This document shows, one piece after another, positions 5,416-5,431 of a stretch of DNA of 5,431 bases. This DNA is from Actinomycetota bacterium (GTDB lineage Bacteria; Actinomycetota; Actinomycetes; Nanopelagicales; Nanopelagicaceae). Location: positions 1-5,431 of the forward strand of contig WLNM01000081.1 of assembly GCA_009699825.1 (NCBI GenBank), given 5' to 3'. The stretch's first letter is position 1, and every line of letters starts with the position of its first letter. The position numbers and the translations under genes were made by a program. A model generated the notes under the pieces. It was given only the letters and a program-made list of their open reading frames with translations, was not told where the DNA came from and made no database searches.

Positions 5416-5431
5416 TTCGGCTTGTGCCAAA

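Larger units (their letters stand above)
1..5431. other. Putative invertible surface-antigen cassette
   Basis: Seen: two inward-facing, related surface protein genes bounded by a perfect 149-base inverted repeat, with two tyrosine recombinase genes in the middle. Known: site-specific recombination between inverted sites flips the intervening DNA, and paired antigen genes that share only leader and signal sequence are the hallmark of promoter-capture switches such as L. acidophilus slpA/slpB. Inferred: the whole segment flips so that an outside promoter reads one gene or the other. No promoter-like pair of hexamers lies inside the 55-base leader, which fits an external promoter. The repeats reach the window edges, so they may extend beyond them. 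The cassette could also be flipped by RecA-dependent recombination across the long perfect repeats. Confidence 0.72.
5283..5431 (-). repeat. Right terminal inverted repeat (149 bp, perfect)
   Basis: This is the exact reverse complement of bases 1-149. It carries the leader, ribosome binding site and complete signal peptide of surface protein 2 on the minus strand. It is the partner site expected for inversion of the cassette. Confidence 0.97.

Noticed and set aside
1..5431. Transposon or integrated element with terminal inverted repeats
   Set aside because: The terminal repeats encode the signal peptides of host-type surface genes, and no transposase, cargo or target duplication can be seen in the window.
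1..5431. Fold-back assembly or amplification artefact
   Set aside because: The two surface genes differ in length and in much of their protein sequence, so one half is not a mirrored copy of the other.

Overview
The window is a symmetrical cassette. Two different but related genes for secreted surface proteins lie at the two ends and point inward, toward each other. Two tandem, paralogous tyrosine recombinase genes lie between them. The first 149 bases and the last 149 bases are perfect reverse complements. This terminal repeat contains a 55-base untranslated leader, the ribosome binding site and the complete 31-residue signal peptide of each surface protein. It ends one base past the signal peptidase cleavage point, and from there the mature proteins diverge. 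A second, imperfect inverted repeat of about 152/154 bases covers the last 27 codons and the transcription terminator of both surface genes.

The likeliest reading is a site-specific DNA inversion system for surface antigen variation. A promoter outside the window would read through one terminal repeat and express whichever surface gene lies next to it. Inversion of the whole 5.4-kb segment between the terminal repeats would swap the two genes behind that promoter. The internal recombinases, which have a complete set of catalytic residues and a compact Xer/Fim-like size, are the obvious catalysts. The inversion itself is inferred and cannot be seen in a single sequence. Known parallels in principle are the slpA/slpB switch of Lactobacillus acidophilus, the sap locus of Campylobacter fetus, the Xer-like recombinase-driven lipoprotein switches of mycoplasmas, and the paired FimB/FimE recombinases of Escherichia coli.

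Layout: surface protein 1 (56-1774, +) with a strong intrinsic terminator (1794-1842); an AT-rich gap with palindromes (1843-1988); recombinase 1 (1989-2744, +); a 106-base gap; recombinase 2 (2851-3594, +); a terminator for the opposite strand (3611-3658, -); surface protein 2 (3679-5376, -). No stretch longer than about 215 bases lacks a gene.

Organism: the genes are moderately AT-leaning. The signal peptide (MSTKTTFKRVALIAV...APANA) and the basic Ile/Leu-heptad C-terminus recall surface proteins of small, low-GC freshwater actinobacteria (Nanopelagicales, such as Candidatus Planktophila). This assignment rests on recognition only and is moderately confident.
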